This document shows positions 55,537 through 64,000 of a DNA stretch of 64,000 nt, piece after piece. The number at the start of each line of letters is the position of its first letter. The first letter of the stretch is position 1. Location: contig CAAFZX010000020.1 in NCBI GenBank assembly GCA_900767675.1, positions 1 to 64,000 on the forward strand, written 5' to 3'. The position numbers and the translations under genes are program-made. Source of the stretch: an uncultured Collinsella sp. (lineage in GTDB: Bacteria > Actinomycetota > Coriobacteriia > Coriobacteriales > Coriobacteriaceae). Under the pieces are notes generated by a model. It saw only the letters and a program-made list of their open reading frames with translations. It was not told the DNA's origin and made no database searches.

Positions 55537-58500
55537 CTAGGAGCGACGCTTCACGACCAAAGCCAACAGCAGAGCCGCTACGCCGGCAGCGAGCACGACA
55601 CCAGCCATGACATACGTGCTGTCGCCGGACTCAGGCAACGTCTCCTTGCCAGCCTTCTTCTTAGGCTTGGAAGTCGTAGTCGTGGTCGTAGTAGTCGTAG
55701 TGGTCTGGCCAGGAGCGGGCTTGGCAGCCTCGGCAACGGTGAAGGTCGTCTCTGCCGTGCCCGTGCTCGAAACCACGCTCAGCTTATGCTCGCCCACGCC
55801 GAGCGTATTCAGGAAGCTCGCCTTGAGCGTCACGATCGTAGAGCCCTCGGTGAGCACGTAGTTCTCGGCAGCGACCTCCTTATCGTCAACCAGCACCTTC
55901 TGGAAGAACACGAGCGGCGCGTTCGAGCGGAAGCTCAGGTCCTTGGCGGCCTCGACCACCATCGTCTGGCCCTTACCGTCGGTGATCTCGGGCTTCAGAA
56001 TCGCGATCTCCTCGGTCTTGCCCTTCTCGCGGCAGACGGTGCACTCCTGATGCTTCTCACCCTTGGCCTCGACCGTCGCCGGCTTGTCGACGACCCACTT
56101 AAAGGTGTGCCCAGCCTTGTCGATGATCTCGCCGCAGCGGCAGACGTGCCAGTGATTCTGAGCGTCGTGCGCCCAGCCAGAGCCGTCGGGCTCGTGCTTG
56201 AGGACACCCTCGACCGTCACATTCACGTCGCCCTCGACATCCTTGAGCTCATAGGTGCCCTTGTCGGAGAGCTCGATGGCCTTACCGTCGACCTTGACGG
56301 CGTAGCCCTTGCCCGCAAAGTACGCGCTGTCGATGCTCATGGTGAGCGTTGCGGTCCCATGCCAATCAAGCTCGGTTGCCGTCGAGGTGAGCGCATAGCC
56401 CACCTGATTGCTCGGCAGTGTCACGACCAGCTTGGGACCGGCCGCCACGGTAACCTCGGTGGCGGAAGAGGCGTCGTAGTTGGCCTTGGCCTGGTAGCGC
56501 ACCTCATACGTGCCGGCGGCGAGATCATTGAGCTCGGTCACGCCCTCGTCCACGGCCTGATACTCGGCGGCATCCTTGGCGCGCCACTCCATCGTCGCGT
56601 TAACGCCCACGATCTTGCCGTCACGCTTGCCGCTCACGGTCTCGGCCTCGGCCTGGACCACCGGCGCGCCCTGCGCGGCGTTCTTGATGGAGAACTTGCA
56701 CGTCAGGCCATCGGTCGGCAGTGCGTAGTTGCCCGCTGCCTTGCCCGTCAGCGCGGTGAGGGTTGCCATGTAAGAAGCGCCGACCTCGGTCTGGGAGCCT
56801 TCGACGGTCGCACCAAGGTCATCATCGTCGACGACGTTGGCGAGCGTTGCCTCGGGGCAGTGCTCCCTGCCGTCGTAGACAAACTCGCTGGTGCCCCACG
56901 TCACGGTGAGCAGCCGCTGGTTGATGGTGAACACGCCATCGACGAACGTGATGTTGTAGTTGGGGTTGGCGTCCTTTGCCTGCGTCAGGTGCAGAGCATA
57001 GCCGCCGTCACGCACGTTGTCGTTATTTTCGCGCTCGATCTCAATACCCTGAAGGCTCTCGCCCTCGACAAGCTCGCCGGATGCGATCGCCCACGTAAAC
57101 ACGGGGTCGGCCTCGCCGTAGGTCTTGGAAGAGTCATCGGCCGCAACCGTAATCGCGCACGGCTTGACCTCGAGCGTGACCTCGCCCTCGGCGGTCGCAC
57201 CATCAATCGTCACCTTGTAGGCAACTTTCAGCTTGCCGACGTCGCGGATCTCGGGGGCCTTGGGGGACCAGTTCTCGCCGTCGGTGCTGTACTGAGCCGT
57301 CGCACCCTCGGGAAGACTCGTCGCATCAACCGTGTGATAGTCGCCGTCGTACTCACCAGAGTAGCCGACGATGGCAGCAGCCGGAATCTCGACCTCGGCA
57401 AGCTTGTGACCGCAGACCTTGCACTTCTGTTGCTTGGAGCCCTTCTCGGTTGCCGTGGGGGCCTTGACGACGACCCACTCAAAGTCGTGCTCGGCCTCGT
57501 CGATCTTGCCACCACAGGCGCACTGATGCCAATGCGTATCGTCGTCGGAGAGCCACTCATCGCTCACAGCCTCGTGCTTACGCACGCCCTCGACGGTGAC
57601 GACGAGGTCGCTCTCGGCGTTCTGAACGGTGAACTCTCCACGCGCGTCGGGCGTCACAACGGCATTGTTGACCTTGACGGCGTAAGAGTCGTTGTCAGTA
57701 AAGTAGCCGCTCTCAATACTGACAGTGAGGGTGGTTGATCCGTGCCAGTCAAGCTCGTCCGGGTTCGCCGTGATCGTATAGCCGACCTGCTTGGCAGGCA
57801 GCGTCACGACGAGCTTGCCGCCGGCATTAACGGTAACCTCGGTGGCGGTGGAGGCGTCATGGTCGCTATCGGCGCGGTAACGCACCTCGTACGTGCCGAC
57901 AGCACAATCCGCAATCTCAGTCACGCCTTCGGGCACGCCCTGATACTCGCCAGAGTCCTTGGCGCGCCACTCCATCTTCGTGTCGACGCCCGTAATCTTA
58001 CCGTCGGACTTGCCACTCACAGTCTCGGCCGTGGCCTGGACCTTCGGCGCGCCCTGGGGCGCCTTCTTGATGGAGAACTCACACGTCAGGCCTTCGGCGG
58101 GAAGCTTGTAGTTACCCGCATCGTCGCCCGTCAGCTCGGTGATTTTCGCCGTGTAGGTGCCAGCCTTGACCTTGGCGCCGTCGACGTACGCGGAGACATC
58201 GTCGCCTTCGATGGCATTGTGGAGCTTCGCTTGGGGGCAGTGCTTCTCGCCGTCGTAGGTGAACTCAGTAGTGGTGTCCCACGTTACGGAGACCTCGCGC
58301 TTGTCGATCGTAAAGGCGCCATCCTTGAACGTAATCTTGTAATTGAAGTTGGCGCCCTCAAGCTGCGTCAGGTGCAGAGCATAGCCGCCGTCGCGCACGT
58401 TGTCGTCATCTTCACGCTCGATTTCAATGCCCTGAAGGCTCTCGCCCTCAACGAGCTCGCCAGAAGTGACGTCATACGTAAACTTGGGATCGTCCTCACC

Positions 58501-61500
58501 ATAGGTCTTGGAAGCGTCCTGCGCTGCGACCGTTATCGCACGCGGTTTGACCTCAAGCGTCACCTTGCCTTCGACCGCCGCGTCACCAATCGTGACGCGA
58601 TAGTCGATCGTCACACTGCCGGCGTCCTTAATACTGGGCGCAACGCTCGTCCAGCCGCCGTCAGCAGCCTTGTACTCAACGACGGCGCCCTCGGGAAGGG
58701 CCGAGGCATCGACAGAGTGATCCTTGCCGTCATATTTGCCCGAATAACCCTTAACAGCCAGGGCCGGGACCTCTACCGTGCCCGACTCATGGCCGCACAC
58801 GGAGCACGTTCCATGTTTGGAGCCGGTCTCGGTAACCGTCGGCTGCTTGTCGATCGTCCATTTATACGCATGCTCGGCGTACATCTTAATTGTGAAGGTC
58901 TCTTTATTGCCGGCAGCATCTATAGCCACGATTACGTGCTCGGCACCAGCATCGCCTTCAGCGGCCTTAGCCGTGTACTTTTCGTCCTTGCCAGCCTTGA
59001 GCTCCACGCCGTTATCGGTAACCGTCACTGTTTCGTCGCGGTCATCGAACACGTCAAACGAAACGCTCTCGCAGTAGGCCTTATCTACCCAGAGGTCATA
59101 AATGGTGGGGGCGTAAGTATCCACGTAGGTATAACGTTCTTCATCCCACCTGCCGTTGCAAACCCTGCAGACCTTTTGACGAACACCATCGGCCTCAGGC
59201 GTGGCGGGCGTAACGATCTCATATTTCCACCTGCAGGGCTGGCGCTCCTGAGCCTTCTTGCAATACTTGCAGACCTTAACGTGGCTACCTTCGCCATTCG
59301 GCTTCCAAGCTGCATTGTCAGCAACGGCATGAGGACCCTGCTCGATCTTGACCTCGGCATCGGGCGACGCATTGTGGTTGTTATCCTCGGCATAGCGAAC
59401 GTAGTACGTTCCCGACTTCGCAAGACCGGTCAGTTTATCGTCAGACGTTATCTTCTGGTAGTCTTTGCTGAATTCGTGGCGGTATTCCATTTTCTTGGTC
59501 ACGCCCGAGATGGAGCCGTCCTTGCTGCTGCACGTGGTCCAATTATTGCCCACGAGCCCAGCCGGCGCTTCCTGGTCTGCCTTGGAAATCTTCACGGTCG
59601 CTTGGCCCGTAACGGTCAGGTAGTCGGAAGCCGTCACACGGTAACGGGTTGTGTACTCGGCCGCATTGCGATAGGTCGGCTTTTTCGTCGTCCAATCGCC
59701 ACCCTCTTCGCAGTACTCGATCTTCATATCCGCCGGCTGGGGGTCATTCTTGACGTTGACCGTAATGCCGTGCTCTTTGCCGTCATAGGCGCCCTCAAAG
59801 CCAGTGACCTCAAGGTCAAAGCGCGAAACATCAACGATCTCCCACTTGAGCGTCAGAACACTTGTGGTGCCGCCATCGGTCGTGAAGTTGCCCTTACCGA
59901 TGACAATGCACTCGTATTGCCCTGGCTCGGTCTGCTTCAGTCCGGATTCACTTCGAGCGCTGAGCTCGTAATCCTTGCCCTCAACGAGATCGACCCACTC
60001 ACCGGCACCGTTTTTGAACTTTGCACTTTCGACGACAGGCTGATGCTCCTTGCCGTCATAGGCATACTTGCCCGCGCCCTTGCCGCCGTCTTTAAGGGTG
60101 AACTGGTAGGATTGACCCCTAACCAGGCGACGCGGCGAAATCTCAAAGGCCTTCTTGCCCTCGAGCGTCTGACCAGAGGCAGTCTTAAAGCTCGTGACGA
60201 CATAGTAGTAGCCAGCGTCCGCCGGAGCATCCTTGAGCTTGGTGCCGTTTTTATATGCCTCGGCGTCCGCCTGGGACTTGCACTGATACCACGTGAATTC
60301 ATCGCTGGCCGTCACGCCCATCTGCTCTAGATTCCACGCGCCGTCCTTATTCAAAGCAATCTTTACCGGGCAACCGTCATAGACAAGTTCGATGCTCTGA
60401 GAGCTCGTTGCCTTGGACATGGAGAGCTCATACGTGGCCCTCAGGTACTTTTTGGGCTCACCGCTCTCGTCCTTGCCATATTCGCACTCGCTGTTGCGGA
60501 ACGGGCCCACGCACGAAGCGCGAACGCCCAAACCGTCAGCCTCAACGTTCCACTTGTGCTGGTGGATGGTCTCGCGGAAGGTGAGGTCGCCGTTAAGGTT
60601 CACGACCTCGTACTTGTCGGAGTTGTCGTCGTTCTCGGACGAGCCGTCTGGCACAACGCCTTCGATCTTGTTGGATTCGCAGGTGCCAAGGACACGCGAC
60701 TTTACGCCATTACTGTCCGCAGTCTCCTCAATCGAGATCCAAACATTGTCTCCAAAGCCTCCGCGTACGGAGAAGTCAGACGCGATATTCAGCGCCGGGA
60801 CGTTGGCATCGACACTCTTTTTCTTCGGGACATACAGGCTCTTGGCGGTTCCCGTAGCCTTATCAGCTTCAGTGTACTTGTCGCCATAATTAGTATCGTC
60901 GGCGTGGCTGTTCTTCCAGTAGCTCGCGATTTCCGGCGATCCGTTAAGGGTAAGGGTTCCGGCAGCGTATACCACGCACGTATTGCCGCGCGCGCCATAG
61001 CGAGAAATTTCGCCGCCGTTTATGTTGCAGCGAGCGCTTCGTGCAACATTAAGGGCATCGACTGTCAAAGTGTTGTCGGCCGAGCTCGAACGCGTGCTGT
61101 GGAAGTTGCTCATCTTGCAGTCGTTGAGGTTGACCGTAGCGTTGGTGACGCCCATCACGCCTGCGACAGCATAGGTATTAAGGACAGAAGAATTAGCAAA
61201 ATAACGAGCCGCTTCGACTGAGCTGTAACTATTGTTCGTCTGCCTGACGCCCACGTTCTCCCCATTGCTGCCAGTGAAGCTGCAATTGTTGAACGTCGCC
61301 GTCAATTTTGCGACAGCGCTTCCATCTTTGGGCATCTTAAAGCTGCTGTTGCCATCGACGGAAACAGCACCATTGAAGTCTCCGGACGTATCGTAGAATT
61401 CGCAGCCGGTAAAAGTCGCCGTGAAGGAGTTGGTGTTGCCGCCAGTCGTACTCCGGCCCTCGCGGAAGAGGTGTACGGGGACGGCATACTCTTGGGCGTT

Positions 61501-62181
61501 GCCCGCCACTGCGCCCGATTTGCCAACATAGCCTTGGATCTTCATTTTTTCGAACTTGGCGGTTAACTTGCCCTCGGTGCTACCCAGGGAAATCGCAGGC
61601 ACCTTTTGCTCGTACTTGCTGCCATACGAGAGAATGAAATTCTGCGAGCCGTCGCCAACCCCCAGGCCAACCGAGATGTCGCCCGATGCCTTTTTGTAGC
61701 CACCGCTGTAATAGCGGTCGGTCAAAAAGCCGCTTACGGACTCAAATTGCTTTTGGTTTCTATGGAAGCTGACGCACGGATTGTTGACACCGATGAACTC
61801 GATATTGCTACCCTGTTTGATGTTGAACAGCCATCGAGTTTGCTCAACCCGCCAGTTAGTCTTATCGTTCACGTAGACCGTACCATCGATGTAAATCCTC
61901 ACAGGATTAATCCGAGACGCATCCGGCGCGTCGATGGTGTAACCCGAAGATGGCGTGACCTCACCCTCAGCCGTCTTAAGTACGTAACTGCCCGGCTCGG
62001 TGATTTGGACGGGTTCGTTGTTGGCCTGCTTAAGCGACAGCACCTCCGCCCTCACCCCGTCGGGCATAACCTGCGTCTCGGCGTTTGCCACGGCCGGCGT
62101 CGCCACGAGCGCGCATGCCACGGTTGCGATACCCAGCAGACGCATCAACGCAGCGCGCATCCCCATCTTCTTCTCCTTCAT
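55537..62181 (-). CDS. Giant sortase-anchored repeat surface protein
   Basis: A 2,214-residue protein. Signal peptide (basic start, ALMRLLGIATVACALVATPA, cut near AVANA-ET). About 35-550: region with many short beta strands, likely a right-handed beta-helix (for example NLNDCKMSNFHSTRSSSADN). About 560-1100: Ig/MBG-like modules. Then two tandem units of about 462 residues (about 1100-1563 and 1564-2023) and a truncated third. Each has a Cys-pair motif (CSVCGH, CKVCGH, CTVC), a YDGKDHSVDA-type module and an MBG-type module (KTYGEDDPKFTYDV). The end has a run of Thr, a basic PKKKAGK, the sorting motif LPESG, a membrane span and KRRS. Probably an adhesin on the cell wall. It is divergent from a LytTR two-component pair. 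ATG at 62181 with GGGAGC upstream. Confidence 0.9.
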   Translation of the reverse strand: MKEKKMGMRAALMRLLGIATVACALVATPAVANAETQVMPDGVRAEVLSLKQANNEPVQITEPGSYVLKTAEGEVTPSSGYTIDAPDASRINPVRIYIDGTVYVNDKTNWRVEQTRWLFNIKQGSNIEFIGVNNPCVSFHRNQKQFESVSGFLTDRYYSGGYKKASGDISVGLGVGDGSQNFILSYGSKYEQKVPAISLGSTEGKLTAKFEKMKIQGYVGKSGAVAGNAQEYAVPVHLFREGRSTTGGNTNSFTATFTGCEFYDTSGDFNGAVSVDGNSSFKMPKDGSAVAKLTATFNNCSFTGSNGENVGVRQTNNSYSSVEAARYFANSSVLNTYAVAGVMGVTNATVNLNDCKMSNFHSTRSSSADNTLTVDALNVARSARCNINGGEISRYGARGNTCVVYAAGTLTLNGSPEIASYWKNSHADDTNYGDKYTEADKATGTAKSLYVPKKKSVDANVPALNIASDFSVRGGFGDNVWISIEETADSNGVKSRVLGTCESNKIEGVVPDGSSENDDNSDKYEVVNLNGDLTFRETIHQHKWNVEADGLGVRASCVGPFRNSECEYGKDESGEPKKYLRATYELSMSKATSSQSIELVYDGCPVKIALNKDGAWNLEQMGVTASDEFTWYQCKSQADAEAYKNGTKLKDAPADAGYYYVVTSFKTASGQTLEGKKAFEISPRRLVRGQSYQFTLKDGGKGAGKYAYDGKEHQPVVESAKFKNGAGEWVDLVEGKDYELSARSESGLKQTEPGQYECIVIGKGNFTTDGGTTSVLTLKWEIVDVSRFDLEVTGFEGAYDGKEHGITVNVKNDPQPADMKIEYCEEGGDWTTKKPTYRNAAEYTTRYRVTASDYLTVTGQATVKISKADQEAPAGLVGNNWTTCSSKDGSISGVTKKMEYRHEFSKDYQKITSDDKLTGLAKSGTYYVRYAEDNNHNASPDAEVKIEQGPHAVADNAAWKPNGEGSHVKVCKYCKKAQERQPCRWKYEIVTPATPEADGVRQKVCRVCNGRWDEERYTYVDTYAPTIYDLWVDKAYCESVSFDVFDDRDETVTVTDNGVELKAGKDEKYTAKAAEGDAGAEHVIVAIDAAGNKETFTIKMYAEHAYKWTIDKQPTVTETGSKHGTCSVCGHESGTVEVPALAVKGYSGKYDGKDHSVDASALPEGAVVEYKAADGGWTSVAPSIKDAGSVTIDYRVTIGDAAVEGKVTLEVKPRAITVAAQDASKTYGEDDPKFTYDVTSGELVEGESLQGIEIEREDDDNVRDGGYALHLTQLEGANFNYKITFKDGAFTIDKREVSVTWDTTTEFTYDGEKHCPQAKLHNAIEGDDVSAYVDGAKVKAGTYTAKITELTGDDAGNYKLPAEGLTCEFSIKKAPQGAPKVQATAETVSGKSDGKITGVDTKMEWRAKDSGEYQGVPEGVTEIADCAVGTYEVRYRADSDHDASTATEVTVNAGGKLVVTLPAKQVGYTITANPDELDWHGSTTLTVSIESGYFTDNDSYAVKVNNAVVTPDARGEFTVQNAESDLVVTVEGVRKHEAVSDEWLSDDDTHWHQCACGGKIDEAEHDFEWVVVKAPTATEKGSKQQKCKVCGHKLAEVEIPAAAIVGYSGEYDGDYHTVDATSLPEGATAQYSTDGENWSPKAPEIRDVGKLKVAYKVTIDGATAEGEVTLEVKPCAITVAADDSSKTYGEADPVFTWAIASGELVEGESLQGIEIERENNDNVRDGGYALHLTQAKDANPNYNITFVDGVFTINQRLLTVTWGTSEFVYDGREHCPEATLANVVDDDDLGATVEGSQTEVGASYMATLTALTGKAAGNYALPTDGLTCKFSIKNAAQGAPVVQAEAETVSGKRDGKIVGVNATMEWRAKDAAEYQAVDEGVTELNDLAAGTYEVRYQAKANYDASSATEVTVAAGPKLVVTLPSNQVGYALTSTATELDWHGTATLTMSIDSAYFAGKGYAVKVDGKAIELSDKGTYELKDVEGDVNVTVEGVLKHEPDGSGWAHDAQNHWHVCRCGEIIDKAGHTFKWVVDKPATVEAKGEKHQECTVCREKGKTEEIAILKPEITDGKGQTMVVEAAKDLSFRSNAPLVFFQKVLVDDKEVAAENYVLTEGSTIVTLKASFLNTLGVGEHKLSVVSSTGTAETTFTVAEAAKPAPGQTTTTTTTTTTTSKPKKKAGKETLPESGDSTYVMAGVVLAAGVAALLLALVVKRRS
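56000..58880 (-). repeat. Tandem ~1,385-base internal repeats in the surface-protein gene
   Basis: Two consecutive units of about 1,385 bases encode residues about 1100-1563 and 1564-2023, with a partial third unit after them. Near-identical DNA stretches recur at that distance, for example TGCGTCAGGTGCAGAGCATA at about 56980 and 58363. Such repeats allow unit loss or gain by recombination, so repeat number may vary between strains. Boundaries are approximate. Confidence 0.75.
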
Positions 62182-62293
62182 CGTTCAGCTCCCTTACCCC
62201 TATGCTTTCGCGATGTCCGATATCGCTTGGCGCGGCCGGCATGGTCCCTCGCCAGCCGCCAGCTCAAATTGACATATATATCCACCTGGTATT

Positions 62294-62322
62294 GTGCAAC
62301 CGCATGTTTTGACACCCTGCCG
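62294..62322 (-). promoter_or_regulatory. Possible promoter of the surface-protein gene
   Basis: On the minus strand TTGCAC (62299-62294) is followed, after a 17-base spacer, by TATGTC (about 62276-62271), about 90 bases before the start codon. A TTGACA at about 62268 on the plus strand with a TATTGT box 15 bases on could face the response-regulator gene, so the two promoters would overlap. Confidence 0.4.
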
Positions 62323-62420
62323 CTCGGCGCGAGTTGCGTACCGTGGGGCGCAAACGGAACGCACCCCCGCGGGTGGCGCGTGCACGATGTGGCAAAATCG
62401 AGGTACCAAGGGGGCCCAAT

Positions 62421-63143
62421 ATGCTCAGAATCATCGCCTGCGACGACGACGTCGCCTTTCTAGATAACCTGCACCGCATGATCAACCGCTGGTCGGCCGA
62501 GACGGGTACGGCGGTCGATGTTGCACTCGTTACGCGCGGCGAGGACCTGCTGGCACGCCATGCCGCATCGCGCGCCGACATTATCATGCTCGACATGATC
62601 ATGCCGCTCGTCAACGGCATGGACACCGCCCGCGAGCTGCGCCAATCCGATACCGCCGTGCGCTTGGTGTTTCTAACCTCATCGCCCGAGTTCGCGCTTG
62701 AGTCCTATGAGGTCCGCGCCTTCGACTACCTGCTCAAACCCGTGACCTACGAGCGCGTGGCGCAACTGCTTGACGAGCTGTCGAGCCTGCGTCCGGCAAC
62801 GATCGACGAGCTCGTCATCAAGACGTCCTTTGGCTACCATGCCCTGCGCCTATCCGATATCGAATATGCCGAGGCTCGCAACAAGCACGTGGTCTTCCAC
62901 CTGCGCGACGGCCGCGATATCGAGGCGCTCGAGCCGTTCCGCAGCATCGAGGACCGGCTGGCCCAAAACGCGACCTTCTTTAAGTGCCACCGCAGCTACC
63001 AGGTCAATCTGCGCAACATCGACCACTTCAATCGCACGGAAATCGTCATGCGCTCGGGCGCGTGCATACCGCTCGCGCGCAGCTGCAAGCAGGGATTCCA
63101 AGACGCCTACTTTGCGGTGCGGTTCGAGGGCGGGAGACGCTGA
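62421..63143 (+). CDS. LytTR-family response regulator
   Basis: A 240-residue regulator of the AgrA/LytR type. The receiver domain (1-120) has ACDDD acidic residues, the phosphorylated Asp58 in IIMLDMIMPLVNGMD and the Lys of YLLKPVTYER. The LytTR DNA-binding domain (about 135-235) has LVIKTSFGYHALRLSDIEYA, FFKCHRSYQVNLRNIDHFNR and IPLARSCKQGF. AAGGGGG precedes the ATG at 62421, and the longer frame from 62334 lacks such a site. TGATG overlap couples it to the sensor kinase gene. LytTR systems often control surface proteins, bacteriocins or competence, so the divergent surface-protein gene is a likely target. Confidence 0.93.
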   Translation: MLRIIACDDDVAFLDNLHRMINRWSAETGTAVDVALVTRGEDLLARHAASRADIIMLDMIMPLVNGMDTARELRQSDTAVRLVFLTSSPEFALESYEVRAFDYLLKPVTYERVAQLLDELSSLRPATIDELVIKTSFGYHALRLSDIEYAEARNKHVVFHLRDGRDIEALEPFRSIEDRLAQNATFFKCHRSYQVNLRNIDHFNRTEIVMRSGACIPLARSCKQGFQDAYFAVRFEGGRR

Positions 63144-64000
63144 TGCTTTCCTCGGCAGAACCGGTGCTTTGGGCAATCCACCATGCGACGACGCTGCTCT
63201 TTGGCGTCTTTGCCTCGGCGGCGCTGTGCGGTGTCGAGATCAACGGCCGTCATTCGCTCGAGCTGGTGGGGGTCGGCGCCGTAACCGGCACCGCTTTTGC
63301 GATTGCCAACCTCGTCAGTGGCGAGCTGTTTGCCCGACAGGCCTATCCGCTCGTCGTGCATCTGCCGCTTGTCGTCTACCTGTGCGTACGCTATCGCCTG
63401 AGTCCGCTGCTCGCCATCCTGGGCGTTACCAGTGCCTACCTGAGCTGCCAGTTTAGCAACTGGATGGGCATCGCCGCATTCGCCGCCACCGATTCGCAGG
63501 TCGCGTACTACGTGGCGCGCATCATCACCACGCTCGGCGTCTTTGCCGTCTTGTTGCATTGGGCAAGCGACATTGGCCCCCGCCTGGCGATCAAAAGCCC
63601 CACCGAGCTGGGAATTCTGCTCATCCTGCCGCTCGTCTACTACATCTTCGACTACGCCACCAACGTCTATACCACGCTCTTCCACTCGGGCTCCGTGGTG
63701 ACGGTTGAGTTTTTGGCGTTCGCCCTCTGCGCCTTCTACCTTATGTTTCTTGCCGTCTACCTTCGCGAATACGAGGCAAAGGAAATCGCCGAGCGCGAGC
63801 GCTGGATGCTCGCGACCCGCGACAGCGCGGCCATCAAAGAGCTCGAAGCCTGGCGCCAGTCCGGACGCGAGCTCTCGGTTCTCCGTCACGACATGCGCCA
63901 CTACCTGCGCGGTCTAGCGGCCCTGATCGAAGAGGGTCACACCGATGAGGCGCTCGAGCGCATCGACGCGCTCTGCGAGACCAACGACCGCACCGCCGTG
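63143..64000 (+). CDS. Sensor histidine kinase of AgrC/GHKL type (truncated by window end)
   Basis: The first 286 residues of a membrane histidine kinase; the gene continues beyond the window. About six hydrophobic spans occupy residues 10-205. A coiled linker (EYEAKEIAERERWMLATRDS) leads to the phosphoacceptor His249 in VLRHDMRHYLRGLAALIEEG, the H-box of the GHKL/SpoOB-type kinases that pair with LytTR regulators. Such kinases often sense peptides. The ATG overlaps the stop of the response regulator. The ATPase domain lies outside the window. Confidence 0.9.
   Translation, partial: MLSSAEPVLWAIHHATTLLFGVFASAALCGVEINGRHSLELVGVGAVTGTAFAIANLVSGELFARQAYPLVVHLPLVVYLCVRYRLSPLLAILGVTSAYLSCQFSNWMGIAAFAATDSQVAYYVARIITTLGVFAVLLHWASDIGPRLAIKSPTELGILLILPLVYYIFDYATNVYTTLFHSGSVVTVEFLAFALCAFYLMFLAVYLREYEAKEIAERERWMLATRDSAAIKELEAWRQSGRELSVLRHDMRHYLRGLAALIEEGHTDEALERIDALCETNDRTAV

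Noticed and set aside
55650..55715. Phase-variable homopolymer in the Thr run of the surface protein
   Set aside because: The Thr codons are mixed ACT/ACG/ACC, so there is no single-base or simple tract long enough for slippage with frameshift.
55459..60330. Two plus-strand open frames of 759 and 862 codons opposite the surface-protein gene
   Set aside because: They are antisense shadows. The minus-strand frame has a signal peptide, repeats and a sorting signal, while the plus-strand frames show no recognisable domain.

Overview
The window looks like a chromosomal segment of a high-GC, anaerobic, gut-type actinobacterium of the class Coriobacteriia, most likely Collinsella or a close relative. 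The evidence is inferential. It includes a pyruvate:ferredoxin oxidoreductase of about 1,180 residues, an actinobacterial PASTA-kinase/FHA/PP2C/RodA-PBP cluster, a dnaK-grpE-dnaJ-hspR operon, a mannose-family PTS with its small accessory protein, a small clostridial-type ferredoxin and an LPxTG-type surface protein. No replication origin, prophage, CRISPR array or intact insertion sequence was seen.

Layout. 1-1.7 kb: start of a carbamate kinase gene (minus strand), an AT-rich gap, then a DUF3830-like gene and an unknown partner. 1.7-2.1 kb: repeats and a very long hairpin. 2.1-5.7 kb: pyruvate:ferredoxin oxidoreductase. 6.1-9.8 kb: a minus-strand operon of a secreted or anchored Ser/Gly-rich protein, a membrane Ser/Thr kinase and an FHA protein. 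10.0-14.3 kb: dnaX, ybaB and recR, with an opposite-strand membrane-protein gene between dnaX and ybaB. 14.4-25.4 kb: a plus-strand growth and division signalling cluster made of a YcxB-like membrane protein, a second membrane kinase, fhaA, fhaB, a PP2C phosphatase, a RodA-like SEDS protein fused to a class B PBP, and a PASTA kinase. 25.5-25.8 kb: tRNA-Arg(CCT) with duplicated tRNA fragments beside it. 25.9-29.2 kb: mannose-type PTS (IIAB, IIC, IID) plus a DUF956/ManO-like protein. 29.6-34.7 kb: an iron-sulfur flavoprotein whose frame continues into a HypA nickel-chaperone domain, divergent from a TetR regulator and a membrane protein. 35-38.3 kb: an anchored protein, an AAA_14/DUF4143 ATPase behind a palindrome, a tRNA-Ser-like remnant and a 57-residue gene. 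38.4-50.3 kb: clpB, two small membrane proteins, an aconitase-superfamily hydratase and dnaK-grpE-dnaJ-hspR. 50.9-55.1 kb: ferredoxin and nadA-nadB-nadC-niaR. 55.5-62.2 kb: a 2,214-residue sortase-anchored repeat protein. 62.4-64 kb: a LytTR response regulator and a truncated sensor kinase.

How the parts work together. Three Ser/Thr kinases, three FHA proteins and one PP2C phosphatase suggest extensive phospho-signalling tied to wall synthesis, and the two wall-polymerising activities are joined in one polypeptide. clpB and dnaK share an identical pair of 11-bp arms upstream, a candidate heat-shock operator that may be read by the hspR product. NAD synthesis probably carries its own repressor and a 19-bp palindromic operator. 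The TetR regulator and flavoprotein are separated by two TTGAC-type palindromes.

The most striking observations are the SEDS-PBP fusion, the flavoprotein-HypA fusion with an internal GTG start placed exactly where a free HypA would begin, the shared clpB/dnaK element, and an unusually varied set of palindromic intergenic repeats. All family assignments come from reading motifs by eye. No database search was run.
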